NCBI GenBank assembly: GCA_900546775.1
Contig: UREM01000030.1
Span: 1 to 22,161 of the forward strand
Length of the DNA stretch: 22,161 nucleotides
Source: an uncultured Collinsella sp.
GTDB taxonomy: Bacteria; Actinomycetota; Coriobacteriia; Coriobacteriales; Coriobacteriaceae
Direction: 5' to 3'
In this document: piece after piece, positions 1-7,030 of the stretch
Layout: each line of letters opens with the position of its first letter
Numbering within the stretch: position 1 is the first letter of the stretch
The notes under the pieces: model-generated
What the model was told of the DNA's origin: nothing
Seen by the model: the letters and a program-made list of their open reading frames with translations, nothing else
Databases searched by the model: none
Translations under genes and position numbers: made by a program

Positions 1-86
1 TCATGCCTCGCCTTTTGAATGACAAATTGTCGCCCTGGGCGGCGCGCAGCGTCGGCCCGTTACGCGGTTTGGTAAAACCGCGTAAC
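1..86. repeat. 86-bp intergenic repeat, copy 1 (cut by window edge)
   Basis: This stretch aligns without gaps to 8322-8407. Both copies end exactly where the stop codon of a minus-strand gene begins. The last 28 bases (59-86) form a perfect 12-bp hairpin, GTTACGCGGTTT / AAACCGCGTAAC, with loop GGTA. The 12 bases at 46-57 (gcagcgtcggcc) are identical in the other copy. No U-tract follows on the minus strand, so it is not a classic terminator. The element probably extends left of the window. Confidence 0.75.
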
Positions 87-806
87 TTACATCACCATGA
101 CGTAACGGCTACCCACGTAGTACTGCTTACCCATCAGGACCGGCTCGCCATTGGGGCCGATAAAGCCGGCACGCAGATTGAGCAGTGGATCGTGCGGAGC
201 AATGCCCAACTCGGCCGCTTGCTCGGCGTTAGCGCGAACGGCCTCGACCGTACGGTAGCCAACCGAGACAATCGGCGTTCCGCCAACACGCTCGACCTCG
301 GCAAAAATCGACTTGTCCTCAAGATCGGCCGTCAACAGCTCACGGTATGTATCAAACGGCACAAAGATGTTTTCCTCAAAGATGGGCTCGCCGTCGGCCG
401 TACGCACGCGCTTAATGTGCAGTAGCAGCGCGTCCTTCTGCAGGCCAAAGAACTCCATCTCGTTTTGACGTGCCGGCACAATCTGGCGATCGACCACGTG
501 TGCACCCGCCTTCATGTCATTGTCGGCACACAGCGCGGTAAACGTCTGCAGCGTCGAGGCGTGGAACTGGCGGTTGATGTGCGGCGTGGAGACAAAGGTG
601 CCGCGGCCCTGCTGCTTAACCAGGTAGCCATCGGAGCACAGCTCCTCAACGGCGCGACGCACCGTAATGCGGCTTACCTCGTACTGCTCGGCAAGCTCAA
701 GCTCGGACGGGATACGCTCCTTGGGTGCATAAACACCTTTCTCGATCGCATCCTTGATTTCGTCGTAAATCTGCTGGTAAAGTGGTGCATTTTTGGGTGC
801 GGGCAT
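87..806 (-). CDS. GntR/HutC-family transcriptional regulator (UTRA domain)
   Basis: This 239-residue protein has the layout of HutC-type GntR regulators. An N-terminal winged helix-turn-helix (about residues 8-75) contains RIPSELELAEQYEVSRITVR and the wing GRGTFV. A UTRA effector-binding domain follows (about 95-235). Such proteins usually bind a phosphorylated sugar or amino-sugar derivative and leave DNA when it is present. The start is ATG with only a weak AAGAG ribosome site. Its upstream region carries a motif that recurs before the PTS IIAB gene and before eamA, so I infer that it controls both and itself. It lies at the far end of the locus, beyond the YitT and HAD genes. The effector is unknown; a glycated amino acid 6-phosphate is a reasonable guess. 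Confidence 0.9.
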   Translation of the reverse strand: MPAPKNAPLYQQIYDEIKDAIEKGVYAPKERIPSELELAEQYEVSRITVRRAVEELCSDGYLVKQQGRGTFVSTPHINRQFHASTLQTFTALCADNDMKAGAHVVDRQIVPARQNEMEFFGLQKDALLLHIKRVRTADGEPIFEENIFVPFDTYRELLTADLEDKSIFAEVERVGGTPIVSVGYRTVEAVRANAEQAAELGIAPHDPLLNLRAGFIGPNGEPVLMGKQYYVGSRYVMVM

Positions 807-842
807 ATCTGATCACTCTTATCAAAATAGCGAAATAACTAA

Positions 843-865
843 TACGTATATAACGTCTTTTTATA
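843..865. promoter_or_regulatory. Candidate operator upstream of the first gntR (site A)
   Basis: The AT-rich 104-bp gap between the YitT stop and this gntR contains TATAACGTCTT at 849-859. That is identical over 11 bases to the left part of the palindrome at 6876-6889. It overlaps ACGTATATAACGT (844-856), which is itself nearly palindromic. The position about 40 bases before the gntR ATG fits autoregulation. Binding is inferred from motif sharing only. Confidence 0.5.
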
Positions 866-910
866 TGTTATCTCAGTTTGATAAAACGATACACCACATA
901 CAGCAAATCC

Positions 911-1918
911 TTACTTGCCGTCGTCCTGCTGCAGACTGTCCTGCTCGCTGAGGCGCGCCTGCCTGCTGGCCATGCGCGCGGGCTTGTCGGGATCGGGTAC
1001 GGCCGTGGGCATGGGCTCGTCGACATGACCGCCCCACCAGCCGCCCACAAAGTTAAGCGTGTGGAACACATTGATCACGGCGCCGGGATCAATGTCGCAC
1101 ACCAACTTGATGATGTCCTGGCTCTCATAGGTCGAGACAACGGTGTGCAGCAGGTACATCTTTTCGCGGCTGTATCCGCCAACGACCTCGGCGCAGCTGA
1201 TGCCGTGCTGAAAATGGTCGATATAGGCGGTCATGACCTCGTCGGCCTTGCGCGTCGTGATCTGCAGCGTTACGCGGTCATAGCGGCGGTAGAAGCTGTC
1301 GATGGTCTTGGTCGAAATAAACTGGAACACGATGGAGTACGCCGCGTTGTCCCAGCCAAACATAAAGCCAAAGATCGCCAGGATAAAGCAGTTAAAACCA
1401 AAGATGACGCCCCAGATGGTCTTGCCCGTGTGGTTGGAGACCCACAACGCGATAAAGTCGGTACCGCCGGTGGATGCGCCGGACTTAAGCGCGATGGCGG
1501 CGCCCAGGCCCGAGACCACGCCGCCAAAGATGATGAGCATAATCTTGTCGCCCAAAAACGGCGCAAAGTGAAAGATGTTAAGGAACAGCGACGAGAGCGC
1601 AACCTGCATCATCGAGAAGATGACGAAGCGCTTGCTAATGCCGCTCCAGCATAGGAGCGCCACGGGGATGTTGAGCGCGAGCATACCGAGCGAGATGTCG
1701 ATATGAACGCCACCCAGCGAGGTAACGCGATCGAGCAGGACCGCGACGCCGGTAAGACCGCTCGGAAGCAGGTCGGCGGGTTGAATGAACGCCTGGATCA
1801 GGAATGTCTGGAGAACGGCAGAAATGGTGACCGCCACGGCGGTGATGGCACGGCGGACGATGGTAAGGCGGCCGAGCACGAGCACGCGGTCCGTGAGCTG
1901 ATCGATGGCGTTCGCCAC
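911..1918 (-). CDS. YitT family membrane protein (DUF161 plus DUF2179)
   Basis: This 335-residue protein has about five hydrophobic segments between residues 20 and 205, with family-like stretches LLPSGLTGVAVLLDRV (51-65) and SGASTGGTDFIALWV (146-160). A soluble C-terminal DUF2179 domain follows (about 215-290), then a polar tail of roughly 35 residues. YitT proteins are widespread in Gram-positives and their transport role is unsettled. The start is GTG, chosen because AAAGGAG lies 5 bases upstream and the reading is open from there. A possible -10 box (TACAAT, 1964-1969 on the minus strand) has only a distant TTGAAG as partner, so the promoter is uncertain. It sits between two locus genes but shows no obvious functional tie to them. 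Confidence 0.88.
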   Translation of the reverse strand: MANAIDQLTDRVLVLGRLTIVRRAITAVAVTISAVLQTFLIQAFIQPADLLPSGLTGVAVLLDRVTSLGGVHIDISLGMLALNIPVALLCWSGISKRFVIFSMMQVALSSLFLNIFHFAPFLGDKIMLIIFGGVVSGLGAAIALKSGASTGGTDFIALWVSNHTGKTIWGVIFGFNCFILAIFGFMFGWDNAAYSIVFQFISTKTIDSFYRRYDRVTLQITTRKADEVMTAYIDHFQHGISCAEVVGGYSREKMYLLHTVVSTYESQDIIKLVCDIDPGAVINVFHTLNFVGGWWGGHVDEPMPTAVPDPDKPARMASRQARLSEQDSLQQDDGK

Positions 1919-2054
1919 GTAGGCTCCTTTCGAAGGCAGATGTAGTTGTGGGGCGTGGCCGCGATTGTAGCATGGAGCATGCGGGGGCGCTTCAATTCAC
2001 CCTCTCTCGACAACCAAAACGGGACCGGTAACCCCACAACCAAAGGCCCAAATT

Positions 2055-2178
2055 CTAAGTGAGTAGACTTTTCGCAACCTGCCGAGCACAGCCAATAACA
2101 GCCACCTCTGTGACCTGCGGTTTTACTAAGGCAGAAACGCTTTGTGCTCGGCATGCGCCAAAAAGTCTACTCACTTAG
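2055..2178. repeat. 124-bp palindromic intergenic element, copy 1
   Basis: The ends are perfect 18-bp inverted repeats, ctaagtgagtagactttt (2055-2072) and its complement (2161-2178). A second inner pair, gccgagcaca (2081-2090) and tgtgctcggc (2143-2152), is also perfect. Between them lies a loop of about 50 bases. A near-identical copy in the same orientation is at 10479-10601. No coding potential and no obvious target-site duplication flank it. With the AT-rich remainder of 1919-2273 it makes up the only notable content of this 355-bp gap. Confidence 0.88.
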
Positions 2179-2222
2179 TCTGAGTCGAAGCCAAACTGAT
2201 CCAAATTGAAGCCAAAATGAGC

Positions 2223-2270
2223 CAATCCGCCGCGATAAATGCGCGAATCGGCACTTCTCGCGGCGGATTG
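2223..2270 (-). terminator. Hairpin just after the HAD gene, possible terminator
   Basis: A perfect 13-bp stem, caatccgccgcga (2223-2235) with tcgcggcggattg (2258-2270), encloses a 22-base loop. It begins three bases after the HAD stop codon on the minus strand. The following bases read GCTCATTTTGG, a weak U-tract. It could be a terminator or an mRNA-stabilising 3' hairpin. Confidence 0.5.
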
Positions 2271-2273
2271 ACG

Positions 2274-2903
2274 CTACAAAGCGGCCAGAATGTCGGTCAG
2301 ATTATCGATAACGGCATCGGCTCGCGATTGATCGAGGTTGACGCCCTCATGCGGACGCAGTGCCAGGACGCGGGCGCCGGAGCGCTTGCCAGCCTCGATG
2401 CCCAACGGCGAGTCCTCGATAACCAGGCACTCGGCGGGGTCAACGCCCAGCGCCTCCATGGCACGCAGGTAGATCTCGGGGTCGGGCTTAAATGCACTGC
2501 ACTCGTGACCGCTGATGGTGTAGTCCAGCACGTCGGTGATACCGGCAATCTCCACCAGCTCGTCAATGAGCTCGCGATAGGACGAGCTCGCGATGGCACA
2601 TTTCATGCCGCGCTTGTGCAGCTCACGCATCACCGGCTCCGTCTGCTCGTTGAGTAGCTCGGCATACGGAACGGGATGGTCCGGGCTGTAGACCTGCTTG
2701 TACTCCACGCGCAGGCGCTCGCGCAGCTCAACATCGTCGGGCACCAGCGACTTCCAAATGGCAGGCTCGTTAGACCCCGAAAGATCGGGGATCTCGTCAA
2801 AATGGAACCCCTTCTCTTCCATAAACGCCACGCGACGGCGGTTGTAGAACCACTCGGTATCGACCAGCACGCCGTCCATGTCAAACAGCACTGCCTTAAT
2901 CAT
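2274..2903 (-). CDS. HAD superfamily phosphatase / beta-phosphoglucomutase-like
   Basis: This 209-residue protein has the HAD subfamily IA signature. Motif I is DMDGV with Asp8 as nucleophile and Asp10. Motif II is the Ser at 106 (CAIASSS). Motif III is Lys139 (FKPDP), and motif IV is VIEDS (Glu163/Asp164). The helical cap lies between about residues 15 and 80, as in sugar-phosphate phosphatases and beta-phosphoglucomutases. The start is the ATG at 2903, because GGGAGGAG lies 6 bases upstream; the ATG two codons earlier overlaps that site. A strong terminator separates it from the deglycase gene upstream, so it is probably a separate transcript or depends on read-through. Its substrate could be a hexose phosphate from the locus, but the sequence does not show this. 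Confidence 0.9.
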   Translation of the reverse strand: MIKAVLFDMDGVLVDTEWFYNRRRVAFMEEKGFHFDEIPDLSGSNEPAIWKSLVPDDVELRERLRVEYKQVYSPDHPVPYAELLNEQTEPVMRELHKRGMKCAIASSSYRELIDELVEIAGITDVLDYTISGHECSAFKPDPEIYLRAMEALGVDPAECLVIEDSPLGIEAGKRSGARVLALRPHEGVNLDQSRADAVIDNLTDILAAL

Positions 2904-2918
2904 ACGCATCTCCTCCCA

Positions 2919-2961
2919 CCTGCCGAAAAGGGACAGGTTTATTTTGGTAGGTTTTATCTGG
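2919..2961 (+). repeat. 43-bp repeat, copy 1
   Basis: It begins cctgccgaaaagggacaggt and ends ggttttatctgg. The same 43-bp unit occurs at 10695-10737 in the same orientation and at 10840-10882 inverted. This copy lies in the 5' leader of the HAD gene, ending about 8 bases before its ribosome-binding site. Confidence 0.8.
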
Positions 2962-2997
2962 TGTTTTGCGACGCGACAGACACGCCCTCCCCAAAGC

Positions 2998-3029
2998 AAA
3001 AAAGGGGACGGGGCAAAACCCCATCCCCT
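2998..3029 (-). terminator. Rho-independent terminator after the first deglycase gene
   Basis: On the minus strand an 11-bp stem (AGGGGATGGGG / CCCCGTCCCCT, one G·U pair) with loop UUUUG is followed directly by six U. It lies 34 bases beyond the stop codon of the SIS gene at 3063 and closes the PTS-deglycase transcript before the HAD gene. Confidence 0.85.
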
Positions 3030-3062
3030 CTCAATCAACCCGTAAGGTCTACTTACTTGTGA

Positions 3063-4046
3063 TTAGTAGGAAAGCTTCCACATGTAGCGACGCATGGTCA
3101 GCGGGTGCTGACGGGCCTCGGCGATCTGGTTGCCGTACTCGCGCATAACGGCGAGGTGCAGCAGCGGGTTGAAGTAGGTGACGACGCTTGCCGGCACGGC
3201 GTCGGCCAGACCGTAGTCCTTGGAGTCGATCAGAGCGACCTTGGCGCCCATGCGCTTAAGGAAGGTGAGGGCGCGGGCGTCCATCGGACGGGTGGCACCA
3301 TCGGACATGAAGAAGACGTAGGGCTTACCCTCGGTGGAAACCTCGAACGGGCCGTGGAAGTACTCGCCGGTGTTGTAGGCGGCGGCGTCGATCCACTGCA
3401 TCTCGGTGAACAGGAAGGCGGCGTGAGAATAAGCCATCTTCTCGGAGGCACCAGAGGCCATGAAGTAGATCATCTTGTCGTCCTTGAAGTCCTGGGCGAA
3501 CTGCTTGGCGAGGCCCTTGGCGGACTGAGCGGCGTTCTCGCAGAGCTCGAAGACGTTGGTGAGGCCGGTGATCATGTCCTCGTAGTGGTCATAGCCCTCG
3601 GTCTGCTGAAGGATCTCGAGAGCAAGAGCGATGGCGTAGCCAGGCTTCTCGCACTTGGCAGCGTAGTTGGCATGGAAGCCGTGAACGATGACGTGGTCGG
3701 CGTCGACGGTCAGAGCGGAGCCGGCCTTGTTGGTGAGGGAGACGACCGGGCAGTTGTGCTTCTTGGCGGTCTTGTTGGCCTCGACGGTCTCGGGCGTGGA
3801 GCCACCGAGGGAGCAGGTGATCACGAAGGTGTGCTCGTTGACCCAGGAAGGCGTGTCGTAGTTGAACTCGTTAGCGGTGAAAATCTGAACGTTCAGCTTG
3901 TCCGTGTTGTTGGCCAGGAAGTACTTGGCAGGGTAAAGGTCGGACATGGAAGCACCGCAGCCGACGAAGGCGACGCTGTGGATCTCGTGGTTGGACAGGA
4001 CGTCAGCGACGATCTGCTTAGGGAGGTTAAGGTCGATCTCGTACAT
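3063..4046 (-). CDS. SIS-domain sugar-amine deglycase (FraB/FrlB/GfrF-like)
   Basis: This 327-residue protein has two SIS domains (about 15-160 and 180-310). It resembles deglycases that split Amadori-type amino acid 6-phosphates into hexose 6-phosphate and free amino acid. Visible landmarks are the sugar-phosphate loops GCGASMSD (29-36) and SLGGSTPET (79-87), then TEMQW with Glu215 and TGEYFHGP with His231. The 16-residue Glu-to-His spacing matches the catalytic pair described for Salmonella FraB (Glu214/His230, from memory). The C-terminus RRYMWKLSY is also typical. The ATG at 4046 is chosen because AAAGGA lies 9 bases upstream; an ATG three codons earlier overlaps that site. It is last in the PTS operon, before a terminator. 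The substrate could be fructoselysine-6-P, glucoselysine-6-P, fructose-asparagine-6-P or a related compound. Confidence 0.88.
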   Translation of the reverse strand: MYEIDLNLPKQIVADVLSNHEIHSVAFVGCGASMSDLYPAKYFLANNTDKLNVQIFTANEFNYDTPSWVNEHTFVITCSLGGSTPETVEANKTAKKHNCPVVSLTNKAGSALTVDADHVIVHGFHANYAAKCEKPGYAIALALEILQQTEGYDHYEDMITGLTNVFELCENAAQSAKGLAKQFAQDFKDDKMIYFMASGASEKMAYSHAAFLFTEMQWIDAAAYNTGEYFHGPFEVSTEGKPYVFFMSDGATRPMDARALTFLKRMGAKVALIDSKDYGLADAVPASVVTYFNPLLHLAVMREYGNQIAEARQHPLTMRRYMWKLSY

Positions 4047-4136
4047 CTGACACATTCCTTTCGATTTTTTGCGGCGCCACATTGCCGGGCGCTCGCAGGG
4101 TTACCGTGGTTTGGACCGAGTCGCCGGCCCGTTGAG

Positions 4137-4169
4137 GATGTGTCAAAGGAACTGTCCCTTTGACACATC
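4137..4169. other. Intercistronic hairpin between IID and deglycase genes
   Basis: A perfect 13-bp stem, gatgtgtcaaagg (4137-4149) with cctttgacacatc (4157-4169), has a 7-base loop. No U-tract follows on either strand. In the transcript it lies about 90 bases before the deglycase start, so it may tune expression between the PTS and the deglycase or mark a processing site. Confidence 0.7.
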
Positions 4170-4180
4170 TAGGGATGGAA

Positions 4181-4211
4181 GCCTGCCTGGGGTATGGGAT
4201 GCCAGGCAGGC
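4181..4211. other. Second intercistronic hairpin after IID
   Basis: A perfect 10-bp stem, gcctgcctgg (4181-4190) with ccaggcaggc (4202-4211), has an 11-base loop. It lies 35 bases after the IID stop on the minus strand. It lacks a U-tract, so full termination is unlikely. With the hairpin at 4137-4169 it fills most of the 199-bp gap. Confidence 0.65.
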
Positions 4212-4245
4212 CCCCGGGGGAAAGCGGTTAGGCGCTTGGTCGCGA

Positions 4246-5079
4246 CTAGGCCAGGATGCCGGCCGCGGAGAGGGCGATGCCGCCCACGATGGCGATCACG
4301 AGAAGCCAACCGGTGTTGACGTTCTTCTTGATGAGCCAGTACATAAGGCCAGTGAGGCCAAGGGAGATCATCTGGGGCATCATACCGTCCAGGATGTCCT
4401 GGATAACGACGGTGCCCTCAGCGAACTGCAGCGGGGTGGTGGCGCCGATCAGCGTAGCGATCATGCCGCCCACGGACATAAGACCTACGATGCCGCAGAC
4501 ATACATGAGCTTTTCCATGAGGTCGCCGCCCTGAAGCTTGCTCAGGTACTCGTGGCCGCCCTGATAGCCCATCTTGGCTGCGAACCAAGTGATCAGCACA
4601 GAGGGGACGATGGAGATGAGCATGGCCAGGATCGGGCCCATGATGGAGCCCTGCTGAGCCAGCTGAACGCCCAGGCCAAAGGCGATAACGCGGATGGTGC
4701 CCTGGAAGAGGGAGTCACCGATGCCGGAAAGCGGACCCATGAGGGAGGTCTTGACCGCGTTGATCGAATCGGGATCGAAGTTCTCGGGATCCTTGGCGTA
4801 CTCCTCCTCCATGGAGGCGGCGAGGCCTAGGACAAAAGCGCTCGTCTGCGGGGTGCAGTTGTAGAACGCCATGTGACGATGGTAAGCCTCTTTCTTAGCA
4901 GCGAGCTGCTTGGGGTCAGACTCGTCGGGGTAGAGGCGGTCGAGCGTGGGGACCATGCCGTAGAGGAAGCCCATGTTCATCTGACGCTCGTAGTTCCAAG
5001 AGGCCTGGATGGCCCAGGAGCGCCAGAAGAACTGGCTGACCTTCTTGTTCAGGGACACGTCCTTGGTTGCGGTTGCCAT
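4246..5079 (-). CDS. PTS mannose-family membrane subunit IID
   Basis: This 277-residue protein matches the EIID subunit of mannose/fructose/sorbose PTS permeases. The N-terminal amphipathic part reads FFWRSWAIQASWNYERQMNMGF, with a typical cytoplasmic section to about residue 95. The family stretch SLMGPLSGIGDSLFQGTIR lies near 110-130. Several hydrophobic segments follow, ending in a membrane helix at the C-terminus. With IIC it forms the sugar channel in the cytoplasmic membrane. The ATG at 5079 follows AAGGAGG with about 8 bases between them. It starts only 13 bases after the IIC stop, so the two are co-transcribed and probably translationally linked. Confidence 0.93.
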   Translation of the reverse strand: MATATKDVSLNKKVSQFFWRSWAIQASWNYERQMNMGFLYGMVPTLDRLYPDESDPKQLAAKKEAYHRHMAFYNCTPQTSAFVLGLAASMEEEYAKDPENFDPDSINAVKTSLMGPLSGIGDSLFQGTIRVIAFGLGVQLAQQGSIMGPILAMLISIVPSVLITWFAAKMGYQGGHEYLSKLQGGDLMEKLMYVCGIVGLMSVGGMIATLIGATTPLQFAEGTVVIQDILDGMMPQMISLGLTGLMYWLIKKNVNTGWLLVIAIVGGIALSAAGILA

Positions 5080-5092
5080 AGTGTGTTCCTCC

Positions 5093-5887
5093 TTAGTCTT
5101 CGTCGTCTTCGAGCGGATCATAGTCGGAATCGACACCGGCAGCAGCATGGGAACCGTTGAACTTGAAGCCCATGAAGACGATAGCCAGGCACACACCGAT
5201 CAGAGCGACCGCGATGACGGACAGGTTGAGGTAGGCGGCGAGCAGGAAACCGATGAACAGGAACGGGGTCATACCCTTCTTGATCATCATGGTGAGCAGC
5301 AGGGCCAGACCGTAGGCGGTCATGATCTTGGTCGAGACGTTCAGACCAACGGACAGCCACTCGGGAACCATGTTGACGATGGCTTGGACCAGGTCGGTAC
5401 CGACAAAGACGGCCAGGAAGATCGGCAGGAAGTACATGATGGCGTACAGACCGGAGCCGGCGCAGATGTGCATGCGGTAGGCGGTCTTGAACTTGCCGTT
5501 ATCAATCGCGCTATCGGCCACATGGGTGAGGGCGGCGATGATGGAACGGAACACGATGCCGAGGAGCTGACCCAGGACGGCGACCGGGATGGCGATCGTC
5601 ATGGCGGTCTCGGCGGAAGCATCGGTCAGGCACGCAAAGGAAGCGGCCACGATGCCGCCCAGGACCATATCGGGCGGAACGGCGGCGCCGACCTGCACCA
5701 GGCCCATGGACACGAGCTCGACGGCGGCACCGACGGCAAGGCCGGTGGGCACATCGCCCAGCAGCAGACCGACGAGCGTAGCGCCAACGAGGGGCTGCTC
5801 GAAGTTAAGACGACCGAGCAGGCGGGAGTCCCACATGCAGAACACGCCGACGAGGCCGACGAGCACCGCACTGATGAACGTATTCAT
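5093..5887 (-). CDS. PTS mannose-family membrane subunit IIC
   Basis: This 264-residue, strongly hydrophobic protein fits the EIIC subunit of the mannose-family PTS. The N-terminus has GRLNFEQPLVGATLVGLLLGD, followed by AVGAAVELVSMGLVQVGAAVPPD (about 50-75), both typical of the family. The C-terminus is an acidic tail (YDPLEDDED). AAGGAGAAGG precedes the ATG at 5887. It lies 36 bases after the IIAB gene and 13 before IID, giving the usual IIAB-IIC-IID order. Substrate choice in this family depends mostly on IIC, IID and IIB and cannot be read from the sequence alone. Confidence 0.93.
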   Translation of the reverse strand: MNTFISAVLVGLVGVFCMWDSRLLGRLNFEQPLVGATLVGLLLGDVPTGLAVGAAVELVSMGLVQVGAAVPPDMVLGGIVAASFACLTDASAETAMTIAIPVAVLGQLLGIVFRSIIAALTHVADSAIDNGKFKTAYRMHICAGSGLYAIMYFLPIFLAVFVGTDLVQAIVNMVPEWLSVGLNVSTKIMTAYGLALLLTMMIKKGMTPFLFIGFLLAAYLNLSVIAVALIGVCLAIVFMGFKFNGSHAAAGVDSDYDPLEDDED

Positions 5888-5923
5888 ACCCTTCTCCTTT
5901 CAGTCAGGCAAAAGCCTGGTTGA

Positions 5924-6847
5924 TTACAGCTTGGCGTCGATGTCGACGCTCTGATACGTAGGGGTCTGCTGGACATAGAGCTTAATGCCCATGTCGAGCA
6001 GTTGGTTGACGTCGGCCTTCTGGGTGGCGTCGAGGAAGACGGAGCTGTCCTTGCCGCCGATCTGATCGGCACCGTCGTGGTTGGCGGTGGCGCCCAGGTT
6101 GATGGCGTCGAGCTTGTAGCCCTGGCAGAACTGCAGCATCTCGGCCGTGTTGCCAAAGACGAACATGACGCGCTCGCCGAGGGTGTTGAGCTTGTCCATC
6201 TTGGCGAGGGCACGCTCGACGGTAAAGACGTTCAGGCGCACGCCCTGGGGCTTGGCAAGCTTGAGAGCGCCCTTCTTGATGTCATCGTTGGCGGCAGCGT
6301 TGTCGACGACGATGATGCGCTCGGCCTGAACCTTGGTGGTCCAGGTAAAGACGACCTGACCGTGCAGCAGACGGTAGTCAAGACGTGCGAGGACGATCTT
6401 GGCGGGACCGGAGCTGTGACGGGGCGCCTTAGCCTTCTTGGCGGGAGCCGCGGCAGCCTCGACCGGTGCGTTGGGGTTGGTCAGACCGGTGCGGGCCTCG
6501 TTGATGAGGGCCGCGAGCTCGGCACCCTTGACGGGGGCGGGGCTCATAGCGAGCGTCAGTGCCAGCGGAATGTTGAAACCGCTGATCACCGTGAATGCCG
6601 CACCGTTGCGGGAAAGCTCGACCATGCTGTTGTTGACCGAGCTGCCGAGCATATCGGTCAGCACATAGACGGTGTCGTCCGCGTTGAACGTGGCGATCAT
6701 GGCGTCCACCTTGTTGGTGATGGGCTCCTTGTCGTCACGAGCAAGCGACACGACGTGGACGTTCGACACGTCGCCGAGAACCATCTCGAGCGTGTCTTTG
6801 GCGCCTGCGGCCAGGCCGCCATGAGATGCGAGAATGATCTGATTCAT
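5924..6847 (-). CDS. PTS mannose-family fused IIA-IIB protein
   Basis: This 307-residue cytoplasmic protein joins two phosphocarriers. Residues 1-125 are EIIA (EIIA-man fold) with the phosphorylated His9 in ILASHGGLA. Residues 126-147 are an Ala/Pro/Lys-rich linker. Residues 148-307 are EIIB with the phosphorylated His162 in RLDYRLLHGQVVFTW. Phosphate would pass HPr to His9 to His162 to the incoming sugar. The ATG at 6847 has a very strong AGGAGGAGG site 4-5 bases upstream. It is the first gene of the PTS transcript. A perfect TATAAT -10 box overlapping a palindromic operator lies just upstream, so it probably has its own regulated promoter. Confidence 0.94.
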   Translation of the reverse strand: MNQIILASHGGLAAGAKDTLEMVLGDVSNVHVVSLARDDKEPITNKVDAMIATFNADDTVYVLTDMLGSSVNNSMVELSRNGAAFTVISGFNIPLALTLAMSPAPVKGAELAALINEARTGLTNPNAPVEAAAAPAKKAKAPRHSSGPAKIVLARLDYRLLHGQVVFTWTTKVQAERIIVVDNAAANDDIKKGALKLAKPQGVRLNVFTVERALAKMDKLNTLGERVMFVFGNTAEMLQFCQGYKLDAINLGATANHDGADQIGGKDSSVFLDATQKADVNQLLDMGIKLYVQQTPTYQSVDIDAKL

Positions 6848-6873
6848 CTTGCCTCCTCCTTTTCGTTATGGTC

Positions 6874-6889
6874 ATTATAACGTCTTATA
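6874..6889 (-). promoter_or_regulatory. PTS promoter -10 box overlapped by palindromic operator (site B)
   Basis: On the minus strand TATAAT occupies 6879-6874. It overlaps the exact palindrome TATAA-CGTC-TTATA (6876-6889). Transcription would start about 20 bases before the IIAB ATG. No good -35 box is seen 16-18 bases upstream, which suggests activator help. An operator on the -10 box fits repression by a GntR protein. Related motifs occur at 849-859 and 8154-8169. Confidence 0.6.
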
Positions 6890-6917
6890 CGTTGCGGATA
6901 TTGCTAATTAGTATAAA

Positions 6918-6952
6918 GACCGTTCGCGGGTGAAAATCGACCGTTGACGGGT
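6918..6952. promoter_or_regulatory. Direct repeats upstream of the PTS promoter
   Basis: gaccgttcgcgggt (6918-6931) and gaccgttgacgggt (6939-6952) are direct repeats 21 bases apart, two helical turns. They lie roughly 50-85 bases upstream of the inferred PTS start site. This spacing suits a dimeric or tandem activator, which would explain the missing -35 box. The rest of the 183-bp gap after eamA has only a weak GC-rich hairpin near 6969-7008. Confidence 0.45.
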
Positions 6953-7030
6953 TTAACGTACTTGAAACGTTGGGGCTGGGCAGGCCGGCACTGGCGGGAT
7001 AACCCCAAGTCGGACCCTGCGCGCAATCCC

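Noticed and set aside
2055..2178. 124-bp element as a CRISPR repeat or insertion sequence
   Set aside because: There are only two dispersed copies with no spacer array, no coding capacity and no visible target-site duplication.
3063..4046. SIS protein as GlmS or AgaS
   Set aside because: It lacks the glutaminase half of GlmS. The TGEYFHGP/TEMQW pair and the RRYMWKLSY end fit the FraB/FrlB group better than AgaS.
3105..4163. 352-codon open frame on the plus strand opposite the first deglycase
   Set aside because: It mirrors the SIS gene in the opposite strand, is rich in Gly/Val/Leu/Asp repeats typical of reversed coding, and has no family motif.
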